Assembly: GCA_002305015.1 (NCBI GenBank)
Contig: DBPW01000008.1
Coordinates: 46,824-110,823, forward strand
Origin: Bacteroidales bacterium UBA1410
GTDB taxonomy: Bacteria > Bacteroidota > Bacteroidia > Bacteroidales > Dysgonomonadaceae
Reading direction: 5' to 3'
Length of the DNA: 64,000 nt
The notes under the pieces are model-generated. The model did not search any database, was not told the DNA's origin, and worked only from the letters and a program-made list of their open reading frames with translations. Positions 8,879 through 16,916 of the stretch are shown in pieces (the first letter of the stretch is position 1; every line of letters starts with the position of its first letter). The translations under genes and the position numbers were made by a program.

Positions 8879-10417
8879 TTTCACGTAATTTTCTGAGATC
8901 GGCAGGTGTAAACGGTATATGGTCCAGGTTTACCGACTGACGGATTCTTTCTTCTTTAGGAGAAGAAAGTCCTGCGTCCTTCATTTTTATAGAAGGCATA
9001 CTTCTTGTCGATAAAGGCAAGGATCGCATAATGGTTTGACCGGTAATCAACGAAATTGCTTTAGCGAGCAAATAATCGGTTGAATCACCTATAGCTACCC
9101 ATGCTGATGGGTTGTTTTCTTGAGAAGCAACCGGATAATCCGGTATCAAGCATCCTTGATCGACAAAATCGATACCATTTTTATCGGTATATTTCGCAAC
9201 AATAGGTTGCATAGCCCAATTCTTCAACGAAAATTTTTCTTCTTCGGATAAACCACTTTCGTCATAAACCGTCATCACTCTATTGTAACCGTTTTTATCG
9301 GGAAAGGTATTATACGCATGAATGGTCCATGAGGCAGTGTATTTTCCTCCGGTACTGTCTCCCACGTGAACTACATTCATATAAGGTCTTAAACAAAAGG
9401 TAGTAAGCTCCGATGCAGAATACGTATAGTTTGTAGCTATGATATAAACGTTGTTTAAATTGAGATTAGCATCCAACGGATTCGGTTCCACTTTTTCCCT
9501 ATAAACGCCCAAATGATCGCTTCTGCTGATCCCTTCTTCATCAAAGAATGTATTTAACCACGGATTGTAAGACAATACGGTGAATACCGATTTGTTTACT
9601 ACCTCTGTTCGAGGAGCAATAAGTGAACCCAGATAGGTAGCTGCAGAGATATCGCCTCCGGGATTATACCTCAGTCAACAATCAGATCGGTAACCCCTTC
9701 CCGGTTGAATTGAGCAAAGGCATTGTATAGGCTTTGATTGTAATTGCTTATGAATTCGGTATAAAACAAATACGCAATTTTTTTGCTTTGTTCGGGATAG
9801 TGGTAAACGTGTGTATAAAGCACCGGATCGGTACTGATTTTACGAGGAGTAATGGAGATCTTTCGAGGGTTTTCAAAAAATTGATCGCGTACCTCAAAAG
9901 TAACAGGCGTGTTGGAACCAAAAAGAGTCAAATAATTGGATGAAGTGATTGGTTCGCCGTTGATGTGCGTAATGATATCCCCTCTTTTCAATCCCGCTTC
10001 ATTTGCAGGTGTATCGGGATAGACATATTTTATCACGGCAATAAGGTTTGTCATTGTTCCATCGGCCCATAAAAGTGTAGGTGAAAAACCGAAAGCATTA
10101 TTTGATTCGCCTTCAAAATCGGACAGTAATTCTTCCACGTTATCGGTTATCCACGACCAGCCGCGTTCGCGATCTATGGGGTAAAGCAGGCTTTCAAAAT
10201 AGTCAACAGGGTCAATATTTAGGCGGGGAGGTTTTTTATCGCGCATATAGGGAGCCCATAAATAATATAAAGACATACCATCATACAAAAACTGCCTAAC
10301 GATTTTGGGATTTTCCTCCAATGCTGAAGTTTCCCCTGAAGGTTTGTCTTCTGAGCAGCCGAAGAAGGATAACACCCAACCTATTGCCACAAAAAGAAAA
10401 ATGAAATATTTTTTCAT
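8868..10417 (-). pseudogene. S41-family peptidase lipoprotein, broken by a one-base frameshift
   Basis: Secreted tail-specific (C-terminal processing) protease homologue. The N-terminal part (10417-9671) has a lipoprotein signal ending LSFFGC and a PDZ domain (YPDTPANEAGLKRGDIITHINGEPI is split over two motifs). The C-terminal part (9670-8868) has the catalytic serine region YTYSASELTTF and the lysine in STGGKYTA. The reading frame breaks inside the family-conserved DLRYNPGG motif: the minus strand reads GAC TGA GGT ATA ATC, and adding one base after GAC restores D-L-R-Y-N-P-G-G and a continuous 516-residue protein. It is a real frameshift mutation or a sequencing error. Third gene of the fabI/Sua5 group, 13 bases downstream. 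Confidence 0.85.
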
Positions 10418-10430
10418 TATGAATTGAAAT

Positions 10431-11039
10431 TTATAGGATCAAGATACCTTTTCCTTGACGGATAATTTGGGGCTCATCCGTTGTGCAATCGACTACCGTT
10501 GAAGGTTCGATTCCCCCATAACCTCCGTCAATGACAATGTCGGCAAAATTTTCCCATTTCTCGTGGATAAGTTCGGGATCGGTGGTATATTCAACCTCAT
10601 CGTTTTCGTCTTTAACCGAGGTACTTAAAACCGGATTCCCCAACTGTTTCACAATTTCACGAATAATATTGTTGTCGGGAACACGTATACCCACCGTTTT
10701 TTTACTTTTATAGATTTTAGGCAGAGAAGAAGTGGTTGGAAGAATAAAAGTGAAGGGTCCCGGCAGGTTTTTCTTCATGATTTTAAAAACGGGGGTACTT
10801 ACTTTGGCATATTCGCTGATGTTGCTTAAATCGTTGCAGATAATAGACAAATTGCTTTTTTGAGGATTGATACCCTTTAAAGCGCAAATCTTTTCCACTG
10901 CACGTACATTTAAAGCATCACAGCCAATAGCATAAAGCGTATCGGTGGGATAAATAATTATTCCACCGTCACGTAAAACATTAACAACACGCTCTATTTC
11001 ACGAGGGTTGGGATTATCGGGATAAATTTTTATAAGCAT
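10431..11039 (-). CDS. Threonylcarbamoyl-AMP synthase (Sua5/YciO/YrdC family)
   Basis: The family makes threonylcarbamoyl-AMP from threonine, bicarbonate and ATP for the universal t6A37 tRNA modification. At 202 residues this is the short YrdC/YciO-type without the Sua5 C-terminal domain. Recognisable blocks are GGIIIYPTDTLYAIGCDA (start of the domain), LCALKGINPQKSNLSII-like KxR pocket, PGPFTFILP, VGIRVPDN and LSTSVK. The final PSTVVDCTTDEPQIIRQGKG is also typical. YciO-like paralogues of uncertain activity exist, so the enzyme function is inferred. Thirty bases after fabI on the same strand. Confidence 0.88.
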   Translation of the reverse strand: MLIKIYPDNPNPREIERVVNVLRDGGIIIYPTDTLYAIGCDALNVRAVEKICALKGINPQKSNLSIICNDLSNISEYAKVSTPVFKIMKKNLPGPFTFILPTTSSLPKIYKSKKTVGIRVPDNNIIREIVKQLGNPVLSTSVKDENDEVEYTTDPELIHEKWENFADIVIDGGYGGIEPSTVVDCTTDEPQIIRQGKGILIL

Positions 11040-11069
11040 AATAATTACAAAAGTAAAAAATTATGCCGA

Positions 11070-11927
11070 TTATCCGTATGAAATTTCTCCTTTTTCGTTT
11101 TTTAATTCTTCGAGTCCGTTACTGTATCGTCTCATAGCTCTGAGGCTCATCCCCATGCTGGAGAATCCCCCATCGTTGTAAAGCGTTTGCATGGTTACTT
11201 TTCGGGTTAGGTCGGAGAACATCACGATGCAATAATCGGCGCAATCGTCGGCATTGGCATTGCCCAGGGGAGACATTCTTTCCGAAAAGTCCATCAAATC
11301 TTCCATTCCTTTGATGCCGCTGCCTGCCGTTGTCTGAGTCGGAGATTGCGAAATCGCATTGATTCTCACCCCCTTCTCTCGTCCATATATGTAGCCGAAA
11401 CTGCGTGTTATGGATTCGAGCAGTGCTTTGGCATCGGCCATATCGTTGTAGCCGTAAAATGTGCGGTGCGCTGCGATGTAAGAAAGTGTAAGGATTGACC
11501 CACCTTCTGCTATAGCATCCATCTTTTTTGCCACCTGCAACATCTTATGAAAAGAAATAGCCGAAATATCGAGCGTTTTCATCATCAGATCGTAATCGAG
11601 ATCATCATACGGACGTTTTTTGCGCACATTTGGCGACATACCGATGGAATGCAACAAAAAATCGATTTTCCCGCCCAGTATTTCCATCGATTTGGAAAAT
11701 ACCATTTCCAAGTCTTCTACGTTGGTGGCATCGGCAGGCAGGATTTCGGCGTTTAATTTTTCCCCCAACTTAAGGGTATCGCCCATGCGTACGGCAACAG
11801 GCGTGTTCGACAGCGTGATGATAGCGCCTTCTTCAACAGCTCTTTCAGCAACTTTCCATGCAATGGACATTTCGTTTAATGCGCCGAAAATGATGCCGCG
11901 TTTACCTTTTAATAAATTGTGACTCAT
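11070..11927 (-). CDS. fabI: Enoyl-[acyl-carrier-protein] reductase (NADH) FabI
   Basis: Last reductive step of fatty acid elongation. A short-chain dehydrogenase of 285 residues with the FabI-specific layout: GIIFGALNEMSIAW (modified Rossmann glycine motif), LLHSIGMSP, and the catalytic pair Tyr and Lys in SYIAAHRTFYGYNDMADAKALLE (Y-x6-K pattern). INAISQSPTQTTAGSGIKG is the substrate loop. The C-terminal tail after LYNDGGFSSMGMS is longer than in E. coli FabI. It leads a leftward group with Sua5 and the S41 gene. Its leader has a good hairpin (11952-11976) and a promoter at 11995. Confidence 0.95.
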   Translation of the reverse strand: MSHNLLKGKRGIIFGALNEMSIAWKVAERAVEEGAIITLSNTPVAVRMGDTLKLGEKLNAEILPADATNVEDLEMVFSKSMEILGGKIDFLLHSIGMSPNVRKKRPYDDLDYDLMMKTLDISAISFHKMLQVAKKMDAIAEGGSILTLSYIAAHRTFYGYNDMADAKALLESITRSFGYIYGREKGVRINAISQSPTQTTAGSGIKGMEDLMDFSERMSPLGNANADDCADYCIVMFSDLTRKVTMQTLYNDGGFSSMGMSLRAMRRYSNGLEELKNEKGEISYG

Positions 11928-11951
11928 TCTGTTTATTATTATTTTTCGCTA

Positions 11952-11976
11952 AACTCCTTATTGGTAAAAAGGAGTT
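11952..11976 (-). promoter_or_regulatory. Hairpin in the fabI leader
   Basis: AACTCCTT (11952-11959) and AAGGAGTT (11969-11976) are perfect inverted copies around a nine-base loop, between the predicted fabI transcription start and the start codon. No U-run follows, so it is not a plain terminator. Function unknown; it might be a protein or ribosome control site or a processing signal. Confidence 0.45.
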
Positions 11977-11994
11977 GATTGAATAAAAACTGCA

Positions 11995-12002
11995 CAAAAG
12001 TA
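11995..12002 (-). promoter_or_regulatory. -7 box of the fabI promoter
   Basis: TACTTTTG on the minus strand matches TAnnTTTG; the -33 element is weak. It predicts a fabI leader of about 60 bases that contains the hairpin. Confidence 0.5.
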
Positions 12003-12153
12003 CAAAAAATGTGCATTCGATAAACATTCGAAGTCAAAATATGTTGTATGAGGGATTGTTTTACTCCGGGTGGTGCAAAACTTCACCTAACGCAGGCAAG
12101 GTTTGTTTTACCAAATTTTATAGAAACCGGAATGAACATTTCGGCCAAAAATT

Positions 12154-12182
12154 GTTATTATAAATAAGGGTTATTATAAATA
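12154..12182. repeat. Two 13-bp direct repeats upstream of the MBL-fold gene
   Basis: GTTATTATAAATA occurs at 12154-12166 and again at 12170-12182, separated by AGG, about 30 bases before the preferred start of the next gene. It may be chance in AT-rich DNA or a paired operator. Confidence 0.4.
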
Positions 12183-12212
12183 TGGGATTGTGTTTTATCC
12201 ATGCATCGGAAT

Positions 12213-12941
12213 ATGATCGTGACGTATATTTTTCATAGTGGGTATGCTGTAACTTTCGACGATTTTTCTGTGATTATCGATTATCACAGCGATGTTATCA
12301 ATCCGGACTACGGCGATTATTGCGTGAAAGATCATTTGCTGAATAAAAAAGAAGACCTTTACGTAGTATGCACCCACTCCCACTCCGATCATTTTAATCC
12401 TGAGATACTGTTGTGGAAGGAGCAAAAACCAAACATTCATTATATTTTTTCGAAAGAATTGTTGATTAGCCAAAAAACCTCACAAGAAGATGCGTATTAT
12501 TTGGATAAAGAGGATGTTTATGAGGATGAGCATATCCGAATTGAGGCTTTCGGGTCGACTGATGTGGGAAATTCGTTCCTGTTTAAGCACAATGATCTAT
12601 GGTTTTTTCATGCCGGCGATCTCAACAATTGGCATTGGAACGAAGAGGTTTCGAAAAAAGAAGCCTTAACCTATGAAAACAATTTTCTATGCGAGCTGGA
12701 ACTTCTTGCCGAACGAACCGATCATATTCATGTGGCGATGTTTCCTATCGATCCCCGATTGGGGCGTAACTACATGCGGGGAGCCGAGCAGTTTGTCGAA
12801 CGCATCAAAACCGATTATTTTTTGCCGATGCATTTTGGCGAATGTTACGAGAAGGCCAATGCTTTTGAGAAATATGCCTCAAAACACGGATGTGTCTATT
12901 TGGCGATAACGCATCCCGGTCAATCGTTTCGTCTCTATTGA
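12213..12941 (+). CDS. Metallo-beta-lactamase-fold hydrolase
   Basis: Member of the metallo-beta-lactamase superfamily, about 242 residues. The metal motif HSHSDH follows VVCT in the first third. Later come FFHAGDLNNWHW (metal-bridging aspartate region) and a C-terminal FLPMHFGE histidine. Order and spacing fit the UlaG-like/L-ascorbate-6-phosphate lactonase-type group of small soluble enzymes, whose substrate here is unknown. Start chosen at ATG 12213 (MIVTYIFHSGYAV), because homologues begin right at this strand; an in-frame ATG at 12201 adds four residues. It precedes ispG by 39 bases. Confidence 0.82.
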   Translation: MIVTYIFHSGYAVTFDDFSVIIDYHSDVINPDYGDYCVKDHLLNKKEDLYVVCTHSHSDHFNPEILLWKEQKPNIHYIFSKELLISQKTSQEDAYYLDKEDVYEDEHIRIEAFGSTDVGNSFLFKHNDLWFFHAGDLNNWHWNEEVSKKEALTYENNFLCELELLAERTDHIHVAMFPIDPRLGRNYMRGAEQFVERIKTDYFLPMHFGECYEKANAFEKYASKHGCVYLAITHPGQSFRLY

Positions 12942-12954
12942 CACGGATTTGTGC

Positions 12955-12962
12955 TAAATTTG
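12955..12962 (+). promoter_or_regulatory. -7 box of the ispG promoter
   Basis: TAAATTTG matches TAnnTTTG, 18 bases before the ispG ATG. The -33 element is not clear. Confidence 0.45.
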
Positions 12963-12980
12963 CAGTAAAATACAATTTCA

Positions 12981-14837
12981 ATGGATTTTTTCAACTATCA
13001 TCGTCGCCCTACTGTCGATGTACATATCGGCAATCTCACCTTAGGAGGGAATCATCGCATTGCTATTCAAACCATGACCAATACCAATACGCTGGACACG
13101 GAAGCAAGTGTAGCCCAGTGCGAACGCATTGTTGCAGCGGGTGCCGACTTAATCCGGTTGACGGCACAGGGCGTGCGCGAAGCCGAGAATCTCCGAAATA
13201 TAAAAGGCGAATTACGCAGAAAAGGATACCCTATCCCCCTTGCGGCCGATATTCATTTTAACCCGAAAGCGGCGGAAGCAGCCGCAAAAATTGTGGAAAA
13301 AGTGCGCATTAATCCCGGTAATTTTGCCGATAGAGTAAAAACCTTTTCACAAAAAGGATACACAGATGAAGAGTATGCTCAAGGAATAACGCATATTCGC
13401 GACAAATTTATCCCTTTTCTAACCATTTGTAAGGAATACGGAACAGCTATCCGAATCGGCGTAAACCACGGTTCGCTGTCCGACCGCATTATGAGCCGCT
13501 ATGGCGATACACCCGAGGGTATGGTAGAATCATGCATGGAGTATCTTCGCATTGCTGTTGAAGAAGAATTTTCGAACCTCGTAATTTCACTCAAAGCATC
13601 CAATACATTATTGATGACAAAGGCTGTACGGTTACTGGTAGACAGGATGGACAAAGAAGATATGCATTTTCCTTTGCATTTGGGTGTAACCGAAGCAGGC
13701 AACGGGGAAGACGGTCGTATAAAATCGGCAGTAGGTATAGGTGCCTTGTTGTCTGATGGGATAGGGGATACGGTTCGCGTTTCGCTGAGCGAAGATCCCG
13801 AATATGAAATACCGGTAGCCCGTAAGTTGGTCAATTACATTGCGCAACGAGCCGGCCACAAAGCCATCGATGCCGAACCGTATAAGGGCTTTTCGCTTTT
13901 TTTAACCGAACGCCGAAGGAGTAATGCCGTTGGAAACATCGGTGGCGATTTTGTGCTTCCGGTTATTTCCGATCGTAGCAAAACCGCAGACATGCGCATT
14001 CATCCACAGTTTGTTCCCGATTATTTGTATGTGGGGGAACAGCTTCCGCTCAATTTTCCGAAAGGGATGAAAGCCATTATCGATTATCGTAAGGGGTGGA
14101 AAAACGAGGATGAGCGGTTCCCTTTGTTTACGCATGAAAACATACCTGAAATGGAAAAGTGCGAGGCACCCGTAAAGTTTCTGAAACTTTCGTATCCCGA
14201 ACTGACACGAGAAACGTTCCGGGTGCTTAACGGTGCGAAAGATGTAGTGATTGTGCTTGGAACTTCACACGTGAACGGAGTGGGGGAGCAGCGGGCTTTT
14301 TTTCATCAACTCTTGCGCGAAGATTGCACGATACCGGTGATTATCTGTCGAGAATATACCGAAGATGATGCGGAAGATCTTCAGATCAAGTCCGGTGCAG
14401 ATTTGGGTACACTGCTGCTGGATGGCTTTGGTGACGGAATCATGCTGAGCAATGCCGGAAAAATTGACGCAAAAGATACCGATGCCTACGCTTTTGGCAT
14501 TTTGCAGGCCGCCCGAGTGAGAATGAGTAAAGCTGAATTTGTTTCATGTCCCGGCTGTGGACGCACGTTGTTCGATTTGCAAGAAACGGTGACGTTGGTA
14601 AAGAATGCGTTGTCGCACCTGAAAAATCTGAAAATTGCCGTAATGGGTTGCATTGTAAACGGGCCGGGCGAAATGGCCGATGCCGATTATGGTTATGTTG
14701 GTGCAGAGCGAGGAAAAATATCGCTATACAAAAAGCAACAACTCGTGGAAAAGAATATTCCTTCAGATCAGGCCGTTGAACGACTTATTCGGCTCATTAA
14801 AGAAAGCGGCGATTGGGTGGATCCGGATGAAAAATAA
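12981..14837 (+). CDS. ispG: 4-hydroxy-3-methylbut-2-enyl diphosphate synthase, long form
   Basis: Penultimate step of the non-mevalonate isoprenoid pathway, a [4Fe-4S] reductive dehydration of MEcPP. At 618 residues it is the long form found in Bacteroidota, chlamydiae and plants. A TIM barrel (IQTMTNTNTLDTEASV, LAADIHFNPKAA, IRIGVNHGSLS) is followed by a central insert of roughly 200-250 residues. The C-terminal reductase-like domain carries the cluster cysteines in SCPGCGRTLFDL and VMGCIVNGPGEMADADYG. With the polyprenyl synthase at the left edge it supplies isoprenoids for quinones and cell-wall carriers. Confidence 0.96.
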   Translation: MDFFNYHRRPTVDVHIGNLTLGGNHRIAIQTMTNTNTLDTEASVAQCERIVAAGADLIRLTAQGVREAENLRNIKGELRRKGYPIPLAADIHFNPKAAEAAAKIVEKVRINPGNFADRVKTFSQKGYTDEEYAQGITHIRDKFIPFLTICKEYGTAIRIGVNHGSLSDRIMSRYGDTPEGMVESCMEYLRIAVEEEFSNLVISLKASNTLLMTKAVRLLVDRMDKEDMHFPLHLGVTEAGNGEDGRIKSAVGIGALLSDGIGDTVRVSLSEDPEYEIPVARKLVNYIAQRAGHKAIDAEPYKGFSLFLTERRRSNAVGNIGGDFVLPVISDRSKTADMRIHPQFVPDYLYVGEQLPLNFPKGMKAIIDYRKGWKNEDERFPLFTHENIPEMEKCEAPVKFLKLSYPELTRETFRVLNGAKDVVIVLGTSHVNGVGEQRAFFHQLLREDCTIPVIICREYTEDDAEDLQIKSGADLGTLLLDGFGDGIMLSNAGKIDAKDTDAYAFGILQAARVRMSKAEFVSCPGCGRTLFDLQETVTLVKNALSHLKNLKIAVMGCIVNGPGEMADADYGYVGAERGKISLYKKQQLVEKNIPSDQAVERLIRLIKESGDWVDPDEK

Positions 14838-14895
14838 AGTGTTTCGTCCTGATTTTTGTTTACATTTTCTGTAAACGTATTTCAGGAAAAGACAC

Positions 14896-14972
14896 ACCTT
14901 CTCCGCACCATCCTCGCACCAAGGCCGTACCATCCTCGCTCCATGCTTGCATCACGCTTGCGCCATCTTCGC
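14896..14972 (-). repeat. 11-bp tandem repeats, left arm
   Basis: Seven contiguous 11-base units on the plus strand, starting at 14896, 14907, 14918, 14929, 14940, 14951 and 14962. The plus-strand consensus is about ACCATCCTCGC (minus strand GCGAGGATGGT). Units 2 and 4 are identical; the others differ at one to five positions. Degenerate units may continue to about 14994. Confidence 0.75.
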
Positions 14973-15081
14973 AAAAAGTCTGTACCGGCTTGGTCTCTGT
15001 ATCCCGCTCTCCATGCGGCAAAGAGGTAGGTTTTTTTAGCATCGGTTTCGCCGAATCCGATGTTGGTGTCCCTGCTTTGAA

Positions 15082-15125
15082 GCGAAGGAATAGCGAAGGA
15101 GGAGCGAAGGAGAAGCGAAAAAAGA
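15082..15125 (+). repeat. 11-bp tandem repeats, right arm in inverse orientation
   Basis: Four 11-base units beginning at 15082, 15093, 15104 and 15115. The first three start GCGAAGGA and the fourth GCGAAAAA. They resemble the left-arm unit read on its minus strand (GCGAGGATGGT), so the two arrays face each other across about 110 bases. Confidence 0.75.
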
Positions 15126-15308
15126 CCGGCAAAACCCATCTATCGAACTAAAAATTCATTAAAACGAAAACCGCGAATTTCTTCCCGCATGCTGTCTTAC
15201 CGGTTGAATCGAACAAAAACCTTGTTGAGCCAATAACCCAATGCCTGAGAACAAAAGGTATGAGAGAAAAATCCGGTACTCGAAAAATGGGCTGAATTGG
15301 CACGTTTT

Positions 15309-15340
15309 TTTGGTTATTTTCGAAAAAAGTAGTAATATTG
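15309..15340 (+). promoter_or_regulatory. Promoter of the tRNA gene
   Basis: TTTG (15309-15312), a 20-base spacer and TAATATTG (15333-15340, one mismatch to TAnnTTTG) lie about 30 bases before the tRNA. Confidence 0.5.
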
Positions 15341-15371
15341 CATCCGCTTTTGATGAAAAATTTCATAGGCC

Positions 15372-15445
15372 GGTCCCATAGCTCAGTCGGTTAGAGCACC
15401 TGACTCATAATCAGGGAGTCCTTGGTTCAAGTCCAAGTGGGACCA
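15372..15445 (+). tRNA. tRNA with CAU anticodon (Met or Ile2)
   Basis: Complete 74-base cloverleaf. Acceptor GGTCCCA pairs with TGGGACC. The D-arm is GCTC/GAGC, and the anticodon stem CCTGA/TCAGG has loop CTCATAA (anticodon CAT at 15406-15408). The T-arm is CTTGG/CCAAG with loop TTCAAGT, and the discriminator is A. CCA is not encoded. A CAU anticodon fits elongator tRNA-Met or the lysidine-modified tRNA-Ile2. C-G pairs at positions 4-69 and 5-68 are shared with E. coli tRNA-Ile2 and favour that reading weakly. It lacks the initiator-type unpaired first base. Confidence 0.95.
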
Positions 15446-15463
15446 CAACTTATATTAATAATT

Positions 15464-15488
15464 TCTGAATATTCAGATAGTTGTTTTT
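15464..15488 (+). terminator. Likely terminator of the tRNA gene
   Basis: The perfect 14-base palindrome TCTGAATATTCAGA (15464-15477) is followed by ATAGTTG and a T-run to 15488. Confidence 0.5.
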
Positions 15489-15575
15489 TTAAACAATGCT
15501 TTCCCTAAATTTTACCCCAAATGTTACCTTACCCCATCAATCTGATTGAAATAAAATACGTGTTTCCAATGATTT

Positions 15576-16631
15576 TTATTGCATGTTTTTGATTTTCAAA
15601 AAATACATGGCAAACGAGCGATAGAGAAAATGCGTCCATTTGCCGAAAGGCACGATAATGAGTGCCCATTGTGCCAATACCGTCAGGTGAATGATGTATA
15701 TCCACTGCCGGGTTTCGATGAGTTCCAAATCAATAAACAATCGCACCAAAAAAGAAGTAACCCCCATCAACAAAAGCCATATCACGAACAACCAGTCCGA
15801 TGGTTGCGAAAACTGGTTAAGCGATTTGTTTTTCTTGACACGACTACCCACAAAGTCTATCGTAATTACGAAAATTAACAAACTTTCGACATAACCTAAC
15901 GCGATAACAAAAATGCTTTGAGAGCCAAACCAGTTGAGGAAAACCGTTGTAAAAAGCAGCGACAGGTAGGCAATCACGAGAACAAAATGCTCGAGCCATC
16001 GGAAATGGACGTCGCCGTCGCATTCTTTGTATCGTTTTTGAGTGAACATGTGAACCAGCAGATCGCTCAGTGCTGTTACATAATTTTTGAAAGGAGCTTT
16101 CACCTTTGGCTTGACGATGGTGAAGTACCACATTCGCAACAAGTTTGGTAGAAAAATCACCAGAAGTACTGCCCCGATAGCAGTCATTTCGAAATAGTGC
16201 CCGATGTGGAGCATGCGTTCGGCATCGAAATCTACGGAATTGGCAAATAACAGAACGCCGGCAAACACCAGCAATAATGCAGCAATGGTGAAGGAGAGCG
16301 AACGATAGAGTAGTCCTGACAACCCCGTCCAATCGTATTGTGCGGTAAGCCATCGGCGGAGCGACATCATCAGTTCTCCCGGATTGGCTGTTTGTGGACA
16401 ATTAGCGGTGCATTCACCACAGTAATAGCATTCCCAAGGTTTGAGTGACGATTTGATGTCTTCTTCGAGCCCCAGTGCGCTATACCGAACCATTTCGCGA
16501 GGGAAAGAATCGTTGGTGGTGGAAAGCGAACATACCGCGGTACAAGTTCCGCAATTGTAGCACGCGTTCATATTTACGGCACCGTATTTTTTTAGTTCTT
16601 TCGAAAACCCGGGATTGATTTTTGTTGCCAT
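15576..16631 (-). CDS. QmoC-like membrane subunit: HdrC-type ferredoxin fused to a NarI/HdrE-type membrane domain
   Basis: 351 residues. The N-terminal soluble part has two [4Fe-4S] motifs of the HdrC type: C24-C27-C30-C34 (CYNCGTCTAVC) and C68-C71-C74-C78 (CYYCGECTANCP). Six membrane helices follow, with histidines in WLEHFVLVIAY, YIIHLTVLAQW and KWTHFLY that could bind haem b. This HdrC plus HdrE fusion is the architecture of QmoC, which in sulfate reducers exchanges electrons between menaquinol and the QmoAB flavoproteins. It is the last gene of the operon; its ATG overlaps the stop of the winged-helix gene (TAATG). Here there is no APS reductase nearby, so the electron acceptor or donor is unknown. 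Confidence 0.85.
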   Translation of the reverse strand: MATKINPGFSKELKKYGAVNMNACYNCGTCTAVCSLSTTNDSFPREMVRYSALGLEEDIKSSLKPWECYYCGECTANCPQTANPGELMMSLRRWLTAQYDWTGLSGLLYRSLSFTIAALLLVFAGVLLFANSVDFDAERMLHIGHYFEMTAIGAVLLVIFLPNLLRMWYFTIVKPKVKAPFKNYVTALSDLLVHMFTQKRYKECDGDVHFRWLEHFVLVIAYLSLLFTTVFLNWFGSQSIFVIALGYVESLLIFVITIDFVGSRVKKNKSLNQFSQPSDWLFVIWLLLMGVTSFLVRLFIDLELIETRQWIYIIHLTVLAQWALIIVPFGKWTHFLYRSFAMYFLKIKNMQ

Positions 16632-16909
16632 TATTTTACCAGTTTATACGAAAAATATTCATCCATATCGTCGATTTCGCCAACGGCTACCACGCCGTAT
16701 TTCACCAACGTGAGTAGATGATACGTAACGTCGGGTTTAGACATTTGCAGTTTTTCGGCCAGTTGCGGAATTGTCATTTCATGCTCTTTAAGTGCTTCAA
16801 CGATGGCCTTTTTGATCTGGTTGAACTCTTTGAGCTTTTCTTTTGCACTATCGGGAACGCCTTGCTTGTTCCGAAGATATTTGGCAGTTTTTCCGATTTC
16901 TATTTCCAT
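16631..16909 (-). CDS. Small winged-helix DNA-binding protein
   Basis: 92 residues. The core TIPQLAEKLQMSKPDVTYHLLTLVKYGVV is an ArsR/MarR-like helix-turn-helix with a following short wing (VAVGEIDDMDEYFSYKLVK). No metal-binding cysteines. It sits inside the Hdr/Qmo-like operon, seven bases after the HdrA-like gene and overlapping the start of the QmoC-like gene. Its amount is therefore tied to that of the complex. It could be a feedback regulator, or an HTH-fold protein serving as a protein-protein adaptor; the sequence does not decide. Confidence 0.75.
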   Translation of the reverse strand: MEIEIGKTAKYLRNKQGVPDSAKEKLKEFNQIKKAIVEALKEHEMTIPQLAEKLQMSKPDVTYHLLTLVKYGVVAVGEIDDMDEYFSYKLVK

Positions 16910-16916
16910 AATTTTG

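Larger units (their letters stand above)
14838..15371. other. Gene-free region between ispG and the tRNA
   Basis: This 534-base gap holds the two facing 11-bp repeat arrays and the tRNA promoter. Open frames here lack stops only because of the repeats and match no family I know. From 15126 to 15300 I see nothing recognisable. Confidence 0.6.

Noticed and set aside
14860..15139. Two overlapping minus-strand open frames of 85-90 codons
   Set aside because: They are made of the 11-bp repeats, whose sequence lacks stops; composition is Arg/Gly-rich nonsense and no start context or family similarity is seen.
15446..15575. Integration site of a mobile element downstream of the tRNA
   Set aside because: No integrase, no repeat of the tRNA 3' end and no foreign gene block were found.
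16631..16909. The winged-helix ORF as a shadow frame
   Set aside because: Kept as a real gene: it fits exactly between its neighbours with translational coupling and shows a clear HTH pattern.
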